The translations under genes and the position numbers were made by a program. DNA of 64,000 nt from Croceitalea sp947503285 (GTDB lineage: Bacteria > Bacteroidota > Bacteroidia > Flavobacteriales > Flavobacteriaceae), in NCBI RefSeq assembly GCF_036985505.1, contig NZ_BTGQ01000003.1:124001-188000 (forward strand), given 5' to 3'. The first letter of the stretch is position 1, and every line of letters starts with the position of its first letter. The notes under the pieces are model-generated. The model was not told the origin of the DNA. It did no database searches and saw only the letters and a program-made list of their open reading frames with translations. This document shows, piece after piece, positions 34,205 to 42,080 of this stretch.

Positions 34205-35548
34205 TCAGATGACCCCTTGGGCTAGCATCGCATCGGCTACTTTAACAAAACCGGCAATGTTGGCGCCCTTTACATAGTTGCAGTAACCATTCCCCTCTTT
34301 ACCGTATTCGATACAAGAGTCGTGAATATCCTTCATGATTCCTTGAAGTCTTTCATCAACTTCTTCGCGGGTCCAACTGATCCGCAATGAATTTTGGGAC
34401 ATTTCTAAACCAGAGGTAGCTACACCACCTGCATTCGAAGCCTTGCCAGGGGCAAAAAGGATTTTTGCATCGTGAAAGGCATGGATAGCTTCAGGGGTAG
34501 AGGGCATGTTCGCACCTTCTGCGACACAGATACATCCATTTTTGATCAAGGTTTTTGCATCATTGCCGTCCAACTCATTTTGCGTTGCACATGGCAGGGC
34601 CACATCGCATTGAATATCCCAGGGGGTTTTCCCTTTATGGTATTCGGCCGAAGGATATTGGGCCGTATATTCAGAGATCCTACCGCGTCGATTGTTCTTT
34701 AAATCCATGACAAAGGCCAGTTTATCGCTGTCGATACCATCCTTATCATAGATATATCCGCCAGAATCAGATAGTGTAACTACTTTGCCACCTAAGGCGA
34801 TGACCTTTTCCGCTGCATACTGCGCGACATTACCTGAACCCGAAATCACCACGGTTTTTCCGTTGAAACCATCACTTTTGGTTTCCAACATGCTTTGGGC
34901 AAAATAGACGGTTCCGTAACCAGTTGCCTCAGGTCTTATTTTTGAGCCACCCCATGATAGCCCTTTACCCGTCAATACCCCGGTAAACTCATTCCTCAAT
35001 TTCTTATACATACCGAAAAGGAAGCCTATTTCGCGGGCACCCACGCCAATATCACCAGCCGGCACATCGGTGTTTGGCCCAATATGACGACATAGCTCGG
35101 TCATAAAGGCATGGCAAAAACGCATTACCTCGTCATCTGATTTTCCTTTGGGGTCAAAATCGGATCCCCCTTTACCGCCACCCATAGGTAACGTGGTCAA
35201 ACTATTTTTGAAGACTTGTTCAAAGGCCAAGAATTTTAGTACGCTAGCATTCACCGTAGGATGAAAACGAAGACCACCCTTATATGGACCAATAGCGGAA
35301 TTCATTTGAATACGGTAACCACGGTTTACGTGAATTTCCCCCTCATCGTCAACCCATGCTACCCTGAACGAAAGCAAACGTTCAGGTTCGACCATGCGCA
35401 GTAAGATATTCTTGCCGTTGTAAATTTCATGCTTCGCAATGTACGGGATCACAGTTTCGGCGACTTCTTGTACAGCTTGGATAAATTCAGGCTCATGACC
35501 ATTTCTGGCCGTGACCTCATCCATGAATGCTTTGATTTTTTCTTCCAT
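34205..35548 (-). CDS. gdhA: NADP-specific glutamate dehydrogenase
   Basis: 447 residues, cytoplasmic hexamer of the short (about 450-residue) class that makes glutamate from 2-oxoglutarate and ammonium. Conserved blocks: GYRIQMNSAIGPYKGGLRFHP, the catalytic Lys in MGGGKGGSDFDPKGK, and NTDVPAGDIGVGAREIGF; the cofactor site shows GSGNVAQYAAEKV with a downstream TLSDSGG, where the Ser-containing end favours NADP. A -7 box lies at 35620-35627 and a branched terminator follows. Monocistronic. Confidence 0.97.
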   Translation of the reverse strand: MEEKIKAFMDEVTARNGHEPEFIQAVQEVAETVIPYIAKHEIYNGKNILLRMVEPERLLSFRVAWVDDEGEIHVNRGYRIQMNSAIGPYKGGLRFHPTVNASVLKFLAFEQVFKNSLTTLPMGGGKGGSDFDPKGKSDDEVMRFCHAFMTELCRHIGPNTDVPAGDIGVGAREIGFLFGMYKKLRNEFTGVLTGKGLSWGGSKIRPEATGYGTVYFAQSMLETKSDGFNGKTVVISGSGNVAQYAAEKVIALGGKVVTLSDSGGYIYDKDGIDSDKLAFVMDLKNNRRGRISEYTAQYPSAEYHKGKTPWDIQCDVALPCATQNELDGNDAKTLIKNGCICVAEGANMPSTPEAIHAFHDAKILFAPGKASNAGGVATSGLEMSQNSLRISWTREEVDERLQGIMKDIHDSCIEYGKEGNGYCNYVKGANIAGFVKVADAMLAQGVI

Positions 35549-35619
35549 AAACGGATTGCTAATTTGTTAATCTTTTAACCTATAAAAAGACCTATTTTAT
35601 TGAATTAGGAATATAACGG

Positions 35620-35627
35620 CAAAATTA
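35620..35627 (-). promoter_or_regulatory. -7 box for gdhA
   Basis: TAATTTTG on the minus strand, leaving a 5' leader of about 65 bases; no good -33 TTG. Confidence 0.35.
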
Positions 35628-35679
35628 TGCTATTTGTACAATTGCAGACCCTATTTTTTAGAAATATTTAAAAAAAGAT

Positions 35680-36834
35680 TTATCCGATTGCCTGCTCCAA
35701 ATCGGCAACCAAGTCATCAGCATCCTCAATGCCCACGCTCAACCGAATCAAAGCATCAACAACCCCGCTTTTTTCCCTTTCTTCTTTTGGAATACTGGCA
35801 TGGGTCATACTTGCAGGATGACCTGCTAAACTTTCTACGCCACCCAATGATTCCGCCAAGGTGAATACTTGTAATCGCTCTACTATTTTAATGGCATCAT
35901 CATAACTACTGCCATTGGGCACGAAGGAAATCATTCCACCAAAATCATCCATTTGCGCTTTTGCAATCTCATGATTTGGATGATTTTCGAAACCTGGCCA
36001 ATATACTTTTCCGATTTTAGGGTGATTGGCCAAATATGCTGCGACCTGTTTGCCATTTTCAGAATGTCGTTGCATACGAACATGCAAGGTCTTGATTCCA
36101 CGAAGTGTCAAAAAACTATCCATTGGTCCGCAAACAGCGCCGCTGGCGTTTTGAATAAAATAAAGTTTATCGGCCAACTCCTTATCCTTGACAACCAAGG
36201 CACCGACAACAACATCACTATGGCCACCAAGATATTTTGTTGCGGAATGCATGACGATATCTGCTCCCAAATCCAACGGGCGTTGCAAATACGGCGTGGC
36301 AAAGGTGTTATCGACCGCTAGCAGCAAATTATGTTTTTTAGACAAGGCCGAAACCGCTTTAATATCAATCACGTTCATCATTGGGTTGGTCGGTGTCTCC
36401 ACCCAAATCAATTTAGTGTTGGAGTTGATTTTTGCCTCAATGTCGGCAATGGATTGCATTCCGATAAAATGAAATTTAATTCCGAATTTTTCAAATACTT
36501 GCTTGAACAAACGGTAACTGCCGCCGTACAGATCATTGGTTGAAACAACTTCGTCACCGGGGCTTAACAGCTTTATAACGGCATCTATGGCCGCAAGTCC
36601 ACTGGCAAATGCAAGACCATAAGTTCCATTTTCGATGCTCGCCAATGAATTTTCAAGGGCGGTACGTGTAGGGTTGGCACTTCGCGAATATTCAAATCCC
36701 TGATGGCCTCCTGGGGTACTCTGCGCATAGGTTGAGGTTTGATAAATGGGAGGCATTACGGCGCCATAGGCGGCATCTGGTTGCTGACCACCGTGTATTG
36801 TCTTGCTATTGAATTTTAAATCTTTTTTACTCAT
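35680..36834 (-). CDS. metB: Cystathionine gamma-synthase/lyase family enzyme (trans-sulfuration PLP)
   Basis: 384 residues, PLP enzyme of the Cys/Met metabolism family. The PLP Lys is K200 in SATKYLGGHSDVV. Other hallmarks are the tetramer/PLP-phosphate motif YSRSANPTR, the aromatic stacking region DLYGGSYRLF, ETPTNP and AVDNTFATP, and the C-terminal SLGGVESLAGHPASMTH. Synthase (metB) versus lyase (metC/cystathionine gamma-lyase) cannot be decided from sequence alone; metB is the usual call for this length and context. It has a full consensus promoter at 36852-36882 and is divergent from a lipoprotein gene. Confidence 0.9.
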   Translation of the reverse strand: MSKKDLKFNSKTIHGGQQPDAAYGAVMPPIYQTSTYAQSTPGGHQGFEYSRSANPTRTALENSLASIENGTYGLAFASGLAAIDAVIKLLSPGDEVVSTNDLYGGSYRLFKQVFEKFGIKFHFIGMQSIADIEAKINSNTKLIWVETPTNPMMNVIDIKAVSALSKKHNLLLAVDNTFATPYLQRPLDLGADIVMHSATKYLGGHSDVVVGALVVKDKELADKLYFIQNASGAVCGPMDSFLTLRGIKTLHVRMQRHSENGKQVAAYLANHPKIGKVYWPGFENHPNHEIAKAQMDDFGGMISFVPNGSSYDDAIKIVERLQVFTLAESLGGVESLAGHPASMTHASIPKEEREKSGVVDALIRLSVGIEDADDLVADLEQAIG

Positions 36835-36851
36835 GATGTCAAATTATGTTT

Positions 36852-36882
36852 CAAAGGTATCGTTAAGTTTTTGAGTAATCAA
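36852..36882 (-). promoter_or_regulatory. Promoter of the metB-type gene
   Basis: On the minus strand TTG (36882-36880), 20 bases, then TACCTTTG (36859-36852): a full Bacteroidota consensus, 17 bases from the ATG. Confidence 0.65.
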
Positions 36883-36898
36883 TGAAAGCTTATTTTTG
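36871..36898 (+). promoter_or_regulatory. Promoter of the DUF3298 lipoprotein gene
   Basis: TTG (36871-36873), 17 bases, TATTTTTG (36891-36898), then 19 bases to the ATG at 36918. It overlaps the divergent metB promoter. Confidence 0.5.
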
Positions 36899-36917
36899 GC
36901 CTTTATTTTAGGTGCCC

Positions 36918-37667
36918 ATGAAAATACTTAAACTAGTGCCCTTACTATCAATTTTGCTCTTTGGTTGTAAAACGGATACAAAACTTACATACGAGCAAAG
37001 CAGTTTAAAAGGTCGCGATTGCAGCACCTGTGCCGTTATACGTATTGAGGTGCCCTACGCGCTTGATGATCTTAAAATCTCAAGAACCATTAACTCGGTC
37101 ATTGATGAAGAAATCATATATGCCCTAAAGTTTGATGAAACGCTCGAGGTAACATCGGTTGAAGGAGCAATGGCCTCTTTCGATGGAAGCTACCAAAAAA
37201 TGTTGGCCGAGTTTGGTGGTGTAGCGGAACCATGGGAAGCTAAGGTTTCGGGCGCCATTACTTTTGAAAATAGTGATTTGGTAACCATAGCCCTTGAAAA
37301 CTACACCTATACTGGAGGGGCACATGGTTATTTCTACAAGATTTTTTTGAGCTTTGATAGAAAAAAAGGTCTGGAAATCGAACCCGGTGAGCTGTTCGGG
37401 AATTTAGACGGATTTCAACAATTGGCTGAATCAAAATTTAGGGAGGCGTATGAAGTTGCCACTGATGTCAATATCAATGCTACCGGATTCATGTTCGATA
37501 ATGATACGTTCCATTTGCCGGAAAACTTCGGATTTACTGCTGAAGGAATCGAATTGCACTACAATCAATATGAGGCAGCATCATATGCCGATGGTCCCTT
37601 AGTGGTTACGATATCATTTACAGAAGCGAACCCTTTTTTGAAAGAATCCTATCGGGTTAAACCGTAA
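36918..37667 (+). CDS. DUF4163/DUF3298 (RsiV-like) domain lipoprotein
   Basis: 249 residues from the ATG at 36918; a GTG two codons upstream is possible. Lipoprotein signal with LFGC. The mature protein has a DUF4163-like part (RIEVPYALDDLKISRTINSV) and a DUF3298 part with the diagnostic YTGGAHGYFY, followed by GLEIEPGELFGN and LPENFGFTAEGIELHYNQYE. These domains occur in PdaC-like and anti-sigma RsiV proteins; here they form a stand-alone periplasmic lipoprotein of unknown role. Its end overlaps the convergent DinB gene by 11 bases. Confidence 0.86.
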   Translation: MKILKLVPLLSILLFGCKTDTKLTYEQSSLKGRDCSTCAVIRIEVPYALDDLKISRTINSVIDEEIIYALKFDETLEVTSVEGAMASFDGSYQKMLAEFGGVAEPWEAKVSGAITFENSDLVTIALENYTYTGGAHGYFYKIFLSFDRKKGLEIEPGELFGNLDGFQQLAESKFREAYEVATDVNINATGFMFDNDTFHLPENFGFTAEGIELHYNQYEAASYADGPLVVTISFTEANPFLKESYRVKP

Positions 37668-38118
37668 TTGCTTTGGCCAATGCCATAATGGTGCCTAAAT
37701 GCAATCCCTCATGAAAGGTATTGAAGGCAATGGCATCTTCCACGGTTCGCAGTTCTACCTTTGCGGAGGTCATGTAATTTTTAAACGAATTGAATTTACC
37801 GGCTTCATAATCCAACCTTGTTTTTTGAGGGAGGGATGTGAGCATTTCAGCGATCGTTTTTAGTTCTTTGTCACTCGGTTCGCCCTTTGGTGAAGTCCCT
37901 TTTTGGTATTTCTCGACCAATTCTTGTGGAATGTTGAGGGCAAGACCACTCAAGCCATAGACCAATTTTTGTTCCGTAACCACAATGTGGGCAATATTCC
38001 ACCAGATATTGTTATTGAACCCTTTTGGAATTTTATGTAATTCGTCTTTGGTTTTTTGTGCTAGAAAGTGTTGCAGTGCTTTACGGTTTTGTGCAATGAT
38101 GGGGAACAAATTTTCCAA
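37657..38118 (-). CDS. DinB-like protein
   Basis: 153 residues, cytoplasmic four-helix bundle. N-terminal helix MENLFPIIAQNRKALQHFL, then WWNIAHIVVTEQKLVYGLS with the first metal His, and at the end AFNTFHEGLHLGTIMALAKAI with two more His. This is the DinB_2 metal-dependent pattern; the function is unknown. Divergent from the ArsR-type regulator, whose palindrome (38140-38163) lies in the shared upstream region, so it may be under that regulator. Confidence 0.85.
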   Translation of the reverse strand: MENLFPIIAQNRKALQHFLAQKTKDELHKIPKGFNNNIWWNIAHIVVTEQKLVYGLSGLALNIPQELVEKYQKGTSPKGEPSDKELKTIAEMLTSLPQKTRLDYEAGKFNSFKNYMTSAKVELRTVEDAIAFNTFHEGLHLGTIMALAKAITV

Positions 38119-38139
38119 GAAAAAGAATTTAGGATTAAA

Positions 38140-38163
38140 ACATATCTAATTTTCTAGATATGT
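38140..38163. promoter_or_regulatory. Palindromic operator between DinB and ArsR-type genes
   Basis: Perfect inverted repeat: ACATATCTA (38140-38148), six-base spacer, TAGATATGT (38155-38163). It lies just upstream of the -7 box of the regulator gene and 22 bases from the divergent ATG. It suits autoregulation by the winged-helix protein. Confidence 0.6.
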
Positions 38164-38173
38164 AAATATATTA

Positions 38174-38181
38174 TATATTTG
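38174..38181 (+). promoter_or_regulatory. -7 box of the ArsR-type operon
   Basis: TATATTTG, only four bases before the GTG start, so the mRNA would be leaderless or nearly so. Confidence 0.5.
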
Positions 38182-38185
38182 TAAC

Positions 38186-38488
38186 GTGAATATAGTCGAA
38201 ATAAGTAAGATTCTATCAAACCAAACACGGGTAGCTATTTTGAAATGGTTGAAAAATCCGGAGGAGAATTTTCCTCCCCATCAAGATATCGATCATTTTG
38301 ATGATGGGGTGTGCGTTGGTTTTATTCAAGATAAAGCGGGGTTATCACAATCAACGATTTCCACCTATTTGAATTCGATGCAGAATGCAAAATTGGTGAT
38401 TCCTACCAGACATGGTAAATGGACCTACTATAAAAGAAATGAAGAAGTGATACAGGCTTATTTGAAGGAATTAAAGGAACAGCTCTAA
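38186..38488 (+). CDS. ArsR-type winged-helix transcriptional regulator
   Basis: 100 residues, GTG start. Pattern MNIVEISKILSNQTRVAILKWL, a divergent insert (NFPPHQDIDHFDDGVCVG), then the recognition helix QDKAGLSQSTISTYLNSMQNAKLV and wing RHGKWTYYKRNEE, typical of the ArsR/HTH_20 group. There is a single Cys (DGVCVG) and no clear metal site, so a metal ligand is not predicted. It leads a plus-strand operon to 41239 and probably binds the palindrome at 38140-38163, of which an extra half-site lies at 38500-38508. Confidence 0.87.
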   Translation: MNIVEISKILSNQTRVAILKWLKNPEENFPPHQDIDHFDDGVCVGFIQDKAGLSQSTISTYLNSMQNAKLVIPTRHGKWTYYKRNEEVIQAYLKELKEQL

Positions 38489-38499
38489 TTTTTTGTCTA

Positions 38500-38508
38500 A
38501 CATATCTA
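38500..38508. promoter_or_regulatory. Second operator half-site ACATATCTA
   Basis: Exact copy of the left arm of the 38140 palindrome, placed between the regulator gene and the rest of its operon. The following bases do not complete a good palindrome. Confidence 0.4.
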
Positions 38509-38527
38509 TAAATAGCGAAATCTAAAA

Positions 38528-38656
38528 ATGAATACAACTACTTTTTGCCATGAAGCACAGGCCAGGCCAAATAATAAAAATCCTTTGAGGGTTTTTTTGA
38601 ATTGGCTTTTAAGGCAAAGGATTGTGGGTGCCGAAGAAATGTCAAAAACAAAATAG
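38528..38656 (+). CDS. Small 42-residue protein in the ArsR operon
   Basis: An ATG-initiated ORF of 42 codons (starts MNTTTFCHEAQARPNN, contains LRVFLNWLLRQRIVGAEE) that ends six bases before the racemase ATG. Composition is normal and basic, with a hydrophobic, possibly amphipathic middle. I recognise no family. The tight fit between the regulator and the racemase genes supports it as a real gene, but there is no homology evidence from sequence reading alone. Confidence 0.5.
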   Translation: MNTTTFCHEAQARPNNKNPLRVFLNWLLRQRIVGAEEMSKTK

Positions 38657-38662
38657 GAAAAA

Positions 38663-39355
38663 ATGAAAACCATAGGATTAATAGGAGGTATGAGTTGGGA
38701 ATCCTCAAAAGTATATTATGAATATTTGAATAGGTTGGTACAACGAGAATTGGGGGGCTCGCATTCAGCAAAAATCATAATGAGCTCTGTCGATTTCTCT
38801 GAAATTGAACAATATTCGTTTGAAGGCAATTGGAATGCCATTGGAATGCTTATGGCGACCGAAGCTGCCAAATTGGAAAAAGCGGGAGCGGATGTGGTTG
38901 TTTTATGCACTAATACGATTCATTTGGTCAGTGATAAAATAGAGCAAGCAATTTCGATTCCATTTTTACACATCGCTGAAGCCGCAGGTAGGGCGATACA
39001 AGAAGAGGGGGTACAAAAAGTAGCCCTTTTAGGAACCCAATTTACCATGGAAAAGGATTTCTACACCAAAATCTTAAACGAGAAGTATGGTTTAGAGGTG
39101 TTGCTTCCTAAATTGGAGGATAGAAAATCGCTGCAAGACATTATTTATAATGAACTGGTGAAAGGAAAATTCACCGAAATGGCCAAAACAAAGTGTCTCG
39201 AAATCATCGGTGAACTTGAGGCTGAAGGCGCTCAAGGTGTTATCTTGGGTTGTACGGAGCTTCCGATATTGATTCCGGATGATGCGGTTGAAATTCCAAC
39301 GTTCGATACTACCTTGTTACATTCAAAAATGGCATTGGATTTTGCCCTAAACTAA
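38663..39355 (+). CDS. Aspartate/glutamate racemase family protein
   Basis: 230 residues, cytoplasmic, PLP-independent. GLIGGMSWESSKVYYEYLN is the family start. The two catalytic cysteines are Cys82 (VVVLCTNTIH) and Cys197 (GVILGCTELPIL). The wording is nearest to the YgeA/RacX broad-specificity amino-acid racemases. It is in an operon with an ArsR-type regulator, an SDR-like protein, an ArsC/Spx-like protein and a DMT permease, which could suggest making and exporting a D-amino acid; that is inference. Confidence 0.92.
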   Translation: MKTIGLIGGMSWESSKVYYEYLNRLVQRELGGSHSAKIIMSSVDFSEIEQYSFEGNWNAIGMLMATEAAKLEKAGADVVVLCTNTIHLVSDKIEQAISIPFLHIAEAAGRAIQEEGVQKVALLGTQFTMEKDFYTKILNEKYGLEVLLPKLEDRKSLQDIIYNELVKGKFTEMAKTKCLEIIGELEAEGAQGVILGCTELPILIPDDAVEIPTFDTTLLHSKMALDFALN

Positions 39356-39367
39356 AAATGGCCTAGT

Positions 39368-39970
39368 ATGAAAATCTTGATAATCGGGGGTTACGGAACC
39401 ATTGGCAAATCACTGGCAGATCATTTTGAACAAGACCATAAAGTGCTCGTAGCAGGCAGAACAAAAGGGGACATACGTGTCGATATTGCCAATAGTAAGT
39501 CTATACAGGCCTTATTTGATAAAATAGGAAAAGTCGATGCCATCATTTGTGCCGCTGGTGAGGCAAAATGGGAAAGCTTCGACAGGCTTTCAGAAGAAGA
39601 TTATTACATTGGTTTTAAGAGCAAACTGATGGGTCAGGTAAACCTGGTCCGTATCGGGCAACACTATTTGAGTGCTAATGGTTCCATTACCCTGACCACA
39701 GGAATCTTGGCAGATGACCCCGTAATTAAAACTGCAAGTGCTGCCATGGTGAACGGTGCAATTCATAGCTTTGTAAAAGCCGTGGTGCTTGAGATTGGAA
39801 ATACATGCCGGATTAATGTGGTTTCTGCGGGAATGGTGGAAGCGGCTTATGAAAAGTATAAAGACTATTTTACAGGGCACAATCCGGTCTCAATGAAAAA
39901 AGTAGTCAAAGGCTATGAGCGAAGCGTATTGGGTAGGGACAAGGGAAAAATAATTAGGATTTACGAGTAA
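39368..39970 (+). CDS. SDR-like protein without the usual active-site residues
   Basis: 200 residues. The N-terminal Rossmann motif is GGYGTIGKSLADHF, with AGRTKGDIRVDI and CAAGEAKWESF as in short-chain dehydrogenases. The catalytic Tyr-x-x-x-Lys is missing: the equivalent region reads TASAAMVNGAIHSFVKAV, and LTTGILADDP stands where the Ser would be. This is the Lin1944-like SDR subgroup, known to bind NAD(P) by motif but to lack the classical residues. Twelve bases after the racemase gene, in the same operon. Confidence 0.88.
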   Translation: MKILIIGGYGTIGKSLADHFEQDHKVLVAGRTKGDIRVDIANSKSIQALFDKIGKVDAIICAAGEAKWESFDRLSEEDYYIGFKSKLMGQVNLVRIGQHYLSANGSITLTTGILADDPVIKTASAAMVNGAIHSFVKAVVLEIGNTCRINVVSAGMVEAAYEKYKDYFTGHNPVSMKKVVKGYERSVLGRDKGKIIRIYE

Positions 39971-39995
39971 AATATACACAACTAATTTACAGAAC

Positions 39996-40346
39996 ATGAA
40001 AAAAATATTCCATTTGGAAACCTGTAAGACCTGTCAAAAAATCTTGAAAGAACTCGAACCTTTGGACGGGATAGAACTTCGAGAAATCAAATCAAAAGGG
40101 GTTACCCCTGAGGAATTGGAAGCCATGCGGGCATTGACCGATAGCTATGAATCACTCTTTAGTAGACGGGCGATGCTTTTTCGCCAACGCGGCTTGAACA
40201 ACCAAGAATTGGGCGAAGACGACTATAAAAACCTAATTTTAGAACATTATACCTTTTTAAAACGTCCGGTAGTAGTCGTAGATGATCAGATCTTTATTGG
40301 CAACGCCAAAAAACAGGTCGAGGGGGCTAAAGCAGCATTGCATTAA
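39996..40346 (+). CDS. ArsC/Spx/YffB-family thioredoxin-fold protein
   Basis: 116 residues. Thioredoxin-fold start with C10-K-T-C13 (HLETCKTCQK), followed by IELREIKSKGVTPEELEAM and the ending FLKRPVVVVDDQIFIGN with the family Arg-Pro. Members include arsenate reductases, Spx regulators and YffB. The C-x-x-C and the absence of arsenic genes (no arsenite exporter, no second ArsR target) make arsenate reduction uncertain. Its stop overlaps the ATG of the permease by one base (TAATG), showing coupling. Confidence 0.86.
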   Translation: MKKIFHLETCKTCQKILKELEPLDGIELREIKSKGVTPEELEAMRALTDSYESLFSRRAMLFRQRGLNNQELGEDDYKNLILEHYTFLKRPVVVVDDQIFIGNAKKQVEGAKAALH

Positions 40347-41239
40347 TGAGCAAACGTACCTTGGCCTTGTTGGCCGCAATAGCGGCCACTACCATATATG
40401 GCATCAATCACACCATTGCCAAAGGGGTGATGCCTACCTACATTACCCCTTTTGGGTTTATTTTTGTCAGGGTAGTTGGTGCCGCCCTGCTGTTTTGGGG
40501 AATATCCTTTTTAGGACCAAAAGAAAAAATCGAGGGAAAAGATTGGGGTAGACTGGTTTTGGCGGCCCTTTTGGGCATGGTCATCAATATGCTTTCTTTT
40601 TTTAAAGGCTTAGAATTATCAACGCCTATCAACAGTGCGGTATTGGTCACCATTAGCCCTATAATCGTAGTGGTGTTGTCAGCGTTCTTTTTAAAAGAGC
40701 GCATTACCCTGAATAAAGGATTAGGTATCGCTTTAGGCTTTATCGGGGCGGTATCCTTGGTGTTGTTTGGTGCGGAACTGCGGCAAGATGCCCCGAACAT
40801 TCCCTTTGGCAATGCCTTATTTATTTTGAATGCAACGGCTTATGGCTCTTATCTGATCGTGGCTAAAAAATTAGTAGGTAAATACCATCCGTTTACCTTG
40901 ATGAAATGGCTATTTACCATTGCGGTCGTTATCAACTTCCCCATTACTTTTAACGATTTTTTGATGATTGAATGGACGACCATGCCTTTGTGGGCCTATG
41001 GGGTAGTTGCTTTTGTGGTCATTGGAACCACGTTCTGTACCTATCTCTTTAACATTTTTGCCATGACCGAGCTCAAGGCTTCAACCATAGGGGCATTTAT
41101 TTATGTACAGCCATTATTCGGTATCGTTTTCGCATTGCTAACGGGTAAAGATGCACTTACCATAGTTAAAATTGGGGCAACCGTGCTAGTATTGGTCGGG
41201 GTGTACTTGGCAAGTAAAAAGGTCAAGGCAAAGCCTTAA
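40346..41239 (+). CDS. DMT (EamA) family permease
   Basis: 297 residues with ten predicted transmembrane helices in two EamA repeats: the first begins LALLAAIAATTIYGINHTIAKG, the second LFILNATAYGSYLIVAKKLVG. The family exports amino acids, metabolites or drugs. The end ASKKVKAKP is cytosolic and basic. It is the last gene of the ArsR-type operon and starts within the stop codon of the preceding gene. The substrate is not known; the racemase upstream hints at an amino-acid product. Confidence 0.92.
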   Translation: MSKRTLALLAAIAATTIYGINHTIAKGVMPTYITPFGFIFVRVVGAALLFWGISFLGPKEKIEGKDWGRLVLAALLGMVINMLSFFKGLELSTPINSAVLVTISPIIVVVLSAFFLKERITLNKGLGIALGFIGAVSLVLFGAELRQDAPNIPFGNALFILNATAYGSYLIVAKKLVGKYHPFTLMKWLFTIAVVINFPITFNDFLMIEWTTMPLWAYGVVAFVVIGTTFCTYLFNIFAMTELKASTIGAFIYVQPLFGIVFALLTGKDALTIVKIGATVLVLVGVYLASKKVKAKP

Positions 41240-41313
41240 AGAAATTCAAGGGTTTTTCTGAGTACTTTAGTACTACTTGTAAAAAGAGGGTCAATTTAAA
41301 TTATCACTTAGAA

Positions 41314-42054
41314 ATGACAAGTTTTTTTAAGAGGTTTAGACAAAAAATGCTTGCCAAAAACAAGTTGCGTAAATATTTAATTTATGCTTCGGGGGAAATA
41401 ATGCTATTGGTCATTGGAATTTTGATCGCGCTGCAAATAAACAATTGGAACGAACGTCGAAAATTGAACGACGAAAGGGAGAATTATTATCATCAACTGA
41501 TAGCTGATTTAAATACTGATAAAGTATATGCAAAGAATTTAATTATCGCCTTTGAAGCGGTTTTGAAGCAATACGAGAAATACAAAGAGACCTTTAATAA
41601 CCGTCAACTAAATACCCAAAAGACTATTGAAAATTTAGGGAGCCTTCAATATTCCTCCCAGCCCGTTATATTTGAAACTAACACAATTAAAACACTTATA
41701 AACACCGGAGATATAGGTATTCTTCCTCAAAACATTAATACCAGCCTAACCACCTATCTTGGAAACCAAAATAATTTAATCGATGCCAATACCCTAAATA
41801 GTAAGGAAATGATTAAAATGTTAAATAATGCCACTTCCAATGGTGCGAATCCGTCGTTGCTAGCTAGAATTCAAAAGCAGCCAGAACTAATGGAACAATT
41901 AAAAATCGCTGAAAATTATTCACGGATAATCTTGCAGCTGGAAGCTTACCACTTATGGCAAGAAATGACCTCAAAAACATCAATTTACAACTTAAGTTCC
42001 TTAATCGAAGAAGCTGATTCGAATATAGCTGCCATTAAGAAGGAATTGGAATAA
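41314..42054 (+). CDS. DUF6090 family membrane-anchored protein
   Basis: 246 residues. Typical start: RFRQKMLAKNKLRKYLIYASGEIMLLVIGILIALQINNWNE is the family hallmark, seen here as KYLIYASGEIMLLV followed by GILIALQINNWNE, one transmembrane helix. The remainder is helical and periplasmic or cytosolic, rich in Asn and Leu (NYYHQLIADLNTDK, ETNTIKTLINTGDIG). The function is unknown; these proteins are abundant and multi-copy in flavobacterial genomes. Monocistronic; the short palindrome AGTACT-TT-AGTACT at 41261-41274 lies upstream. Confidence 0.87.
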   Translation: MTSFFKRFRQKMLAKNKLRKYLIYASGEIMLLVIGILIALQINNWNERRKLNDERENYYHQLIADLNTDKVYAKNLIIAFEAVLKQYEKYKETFNNRQLNTQKTIENLGSLQYSSQPVIFETNTIKTLINTGDIGILPQNINTSLTTYLGNQNNLIDANTLNSKEMIKMLNNATSNGANPSLLARIQKQPELMEQLKIAENYSRIILQLEAYHLWQEMTSKTSIYNLSSLIEEADSNIAAIKKELE

Positions 42055-42080
42055 CTATATTAATTCAACAAAAACGGGAT

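Noticed and set aside
39996..40346. Calling the ArsR-type operon an arsenic-resistance operon
   Set aside because: The ArsC-like protein is of the Spx/YffB type, no arsenite pump is present, and the regulator lacks a clear metal site.
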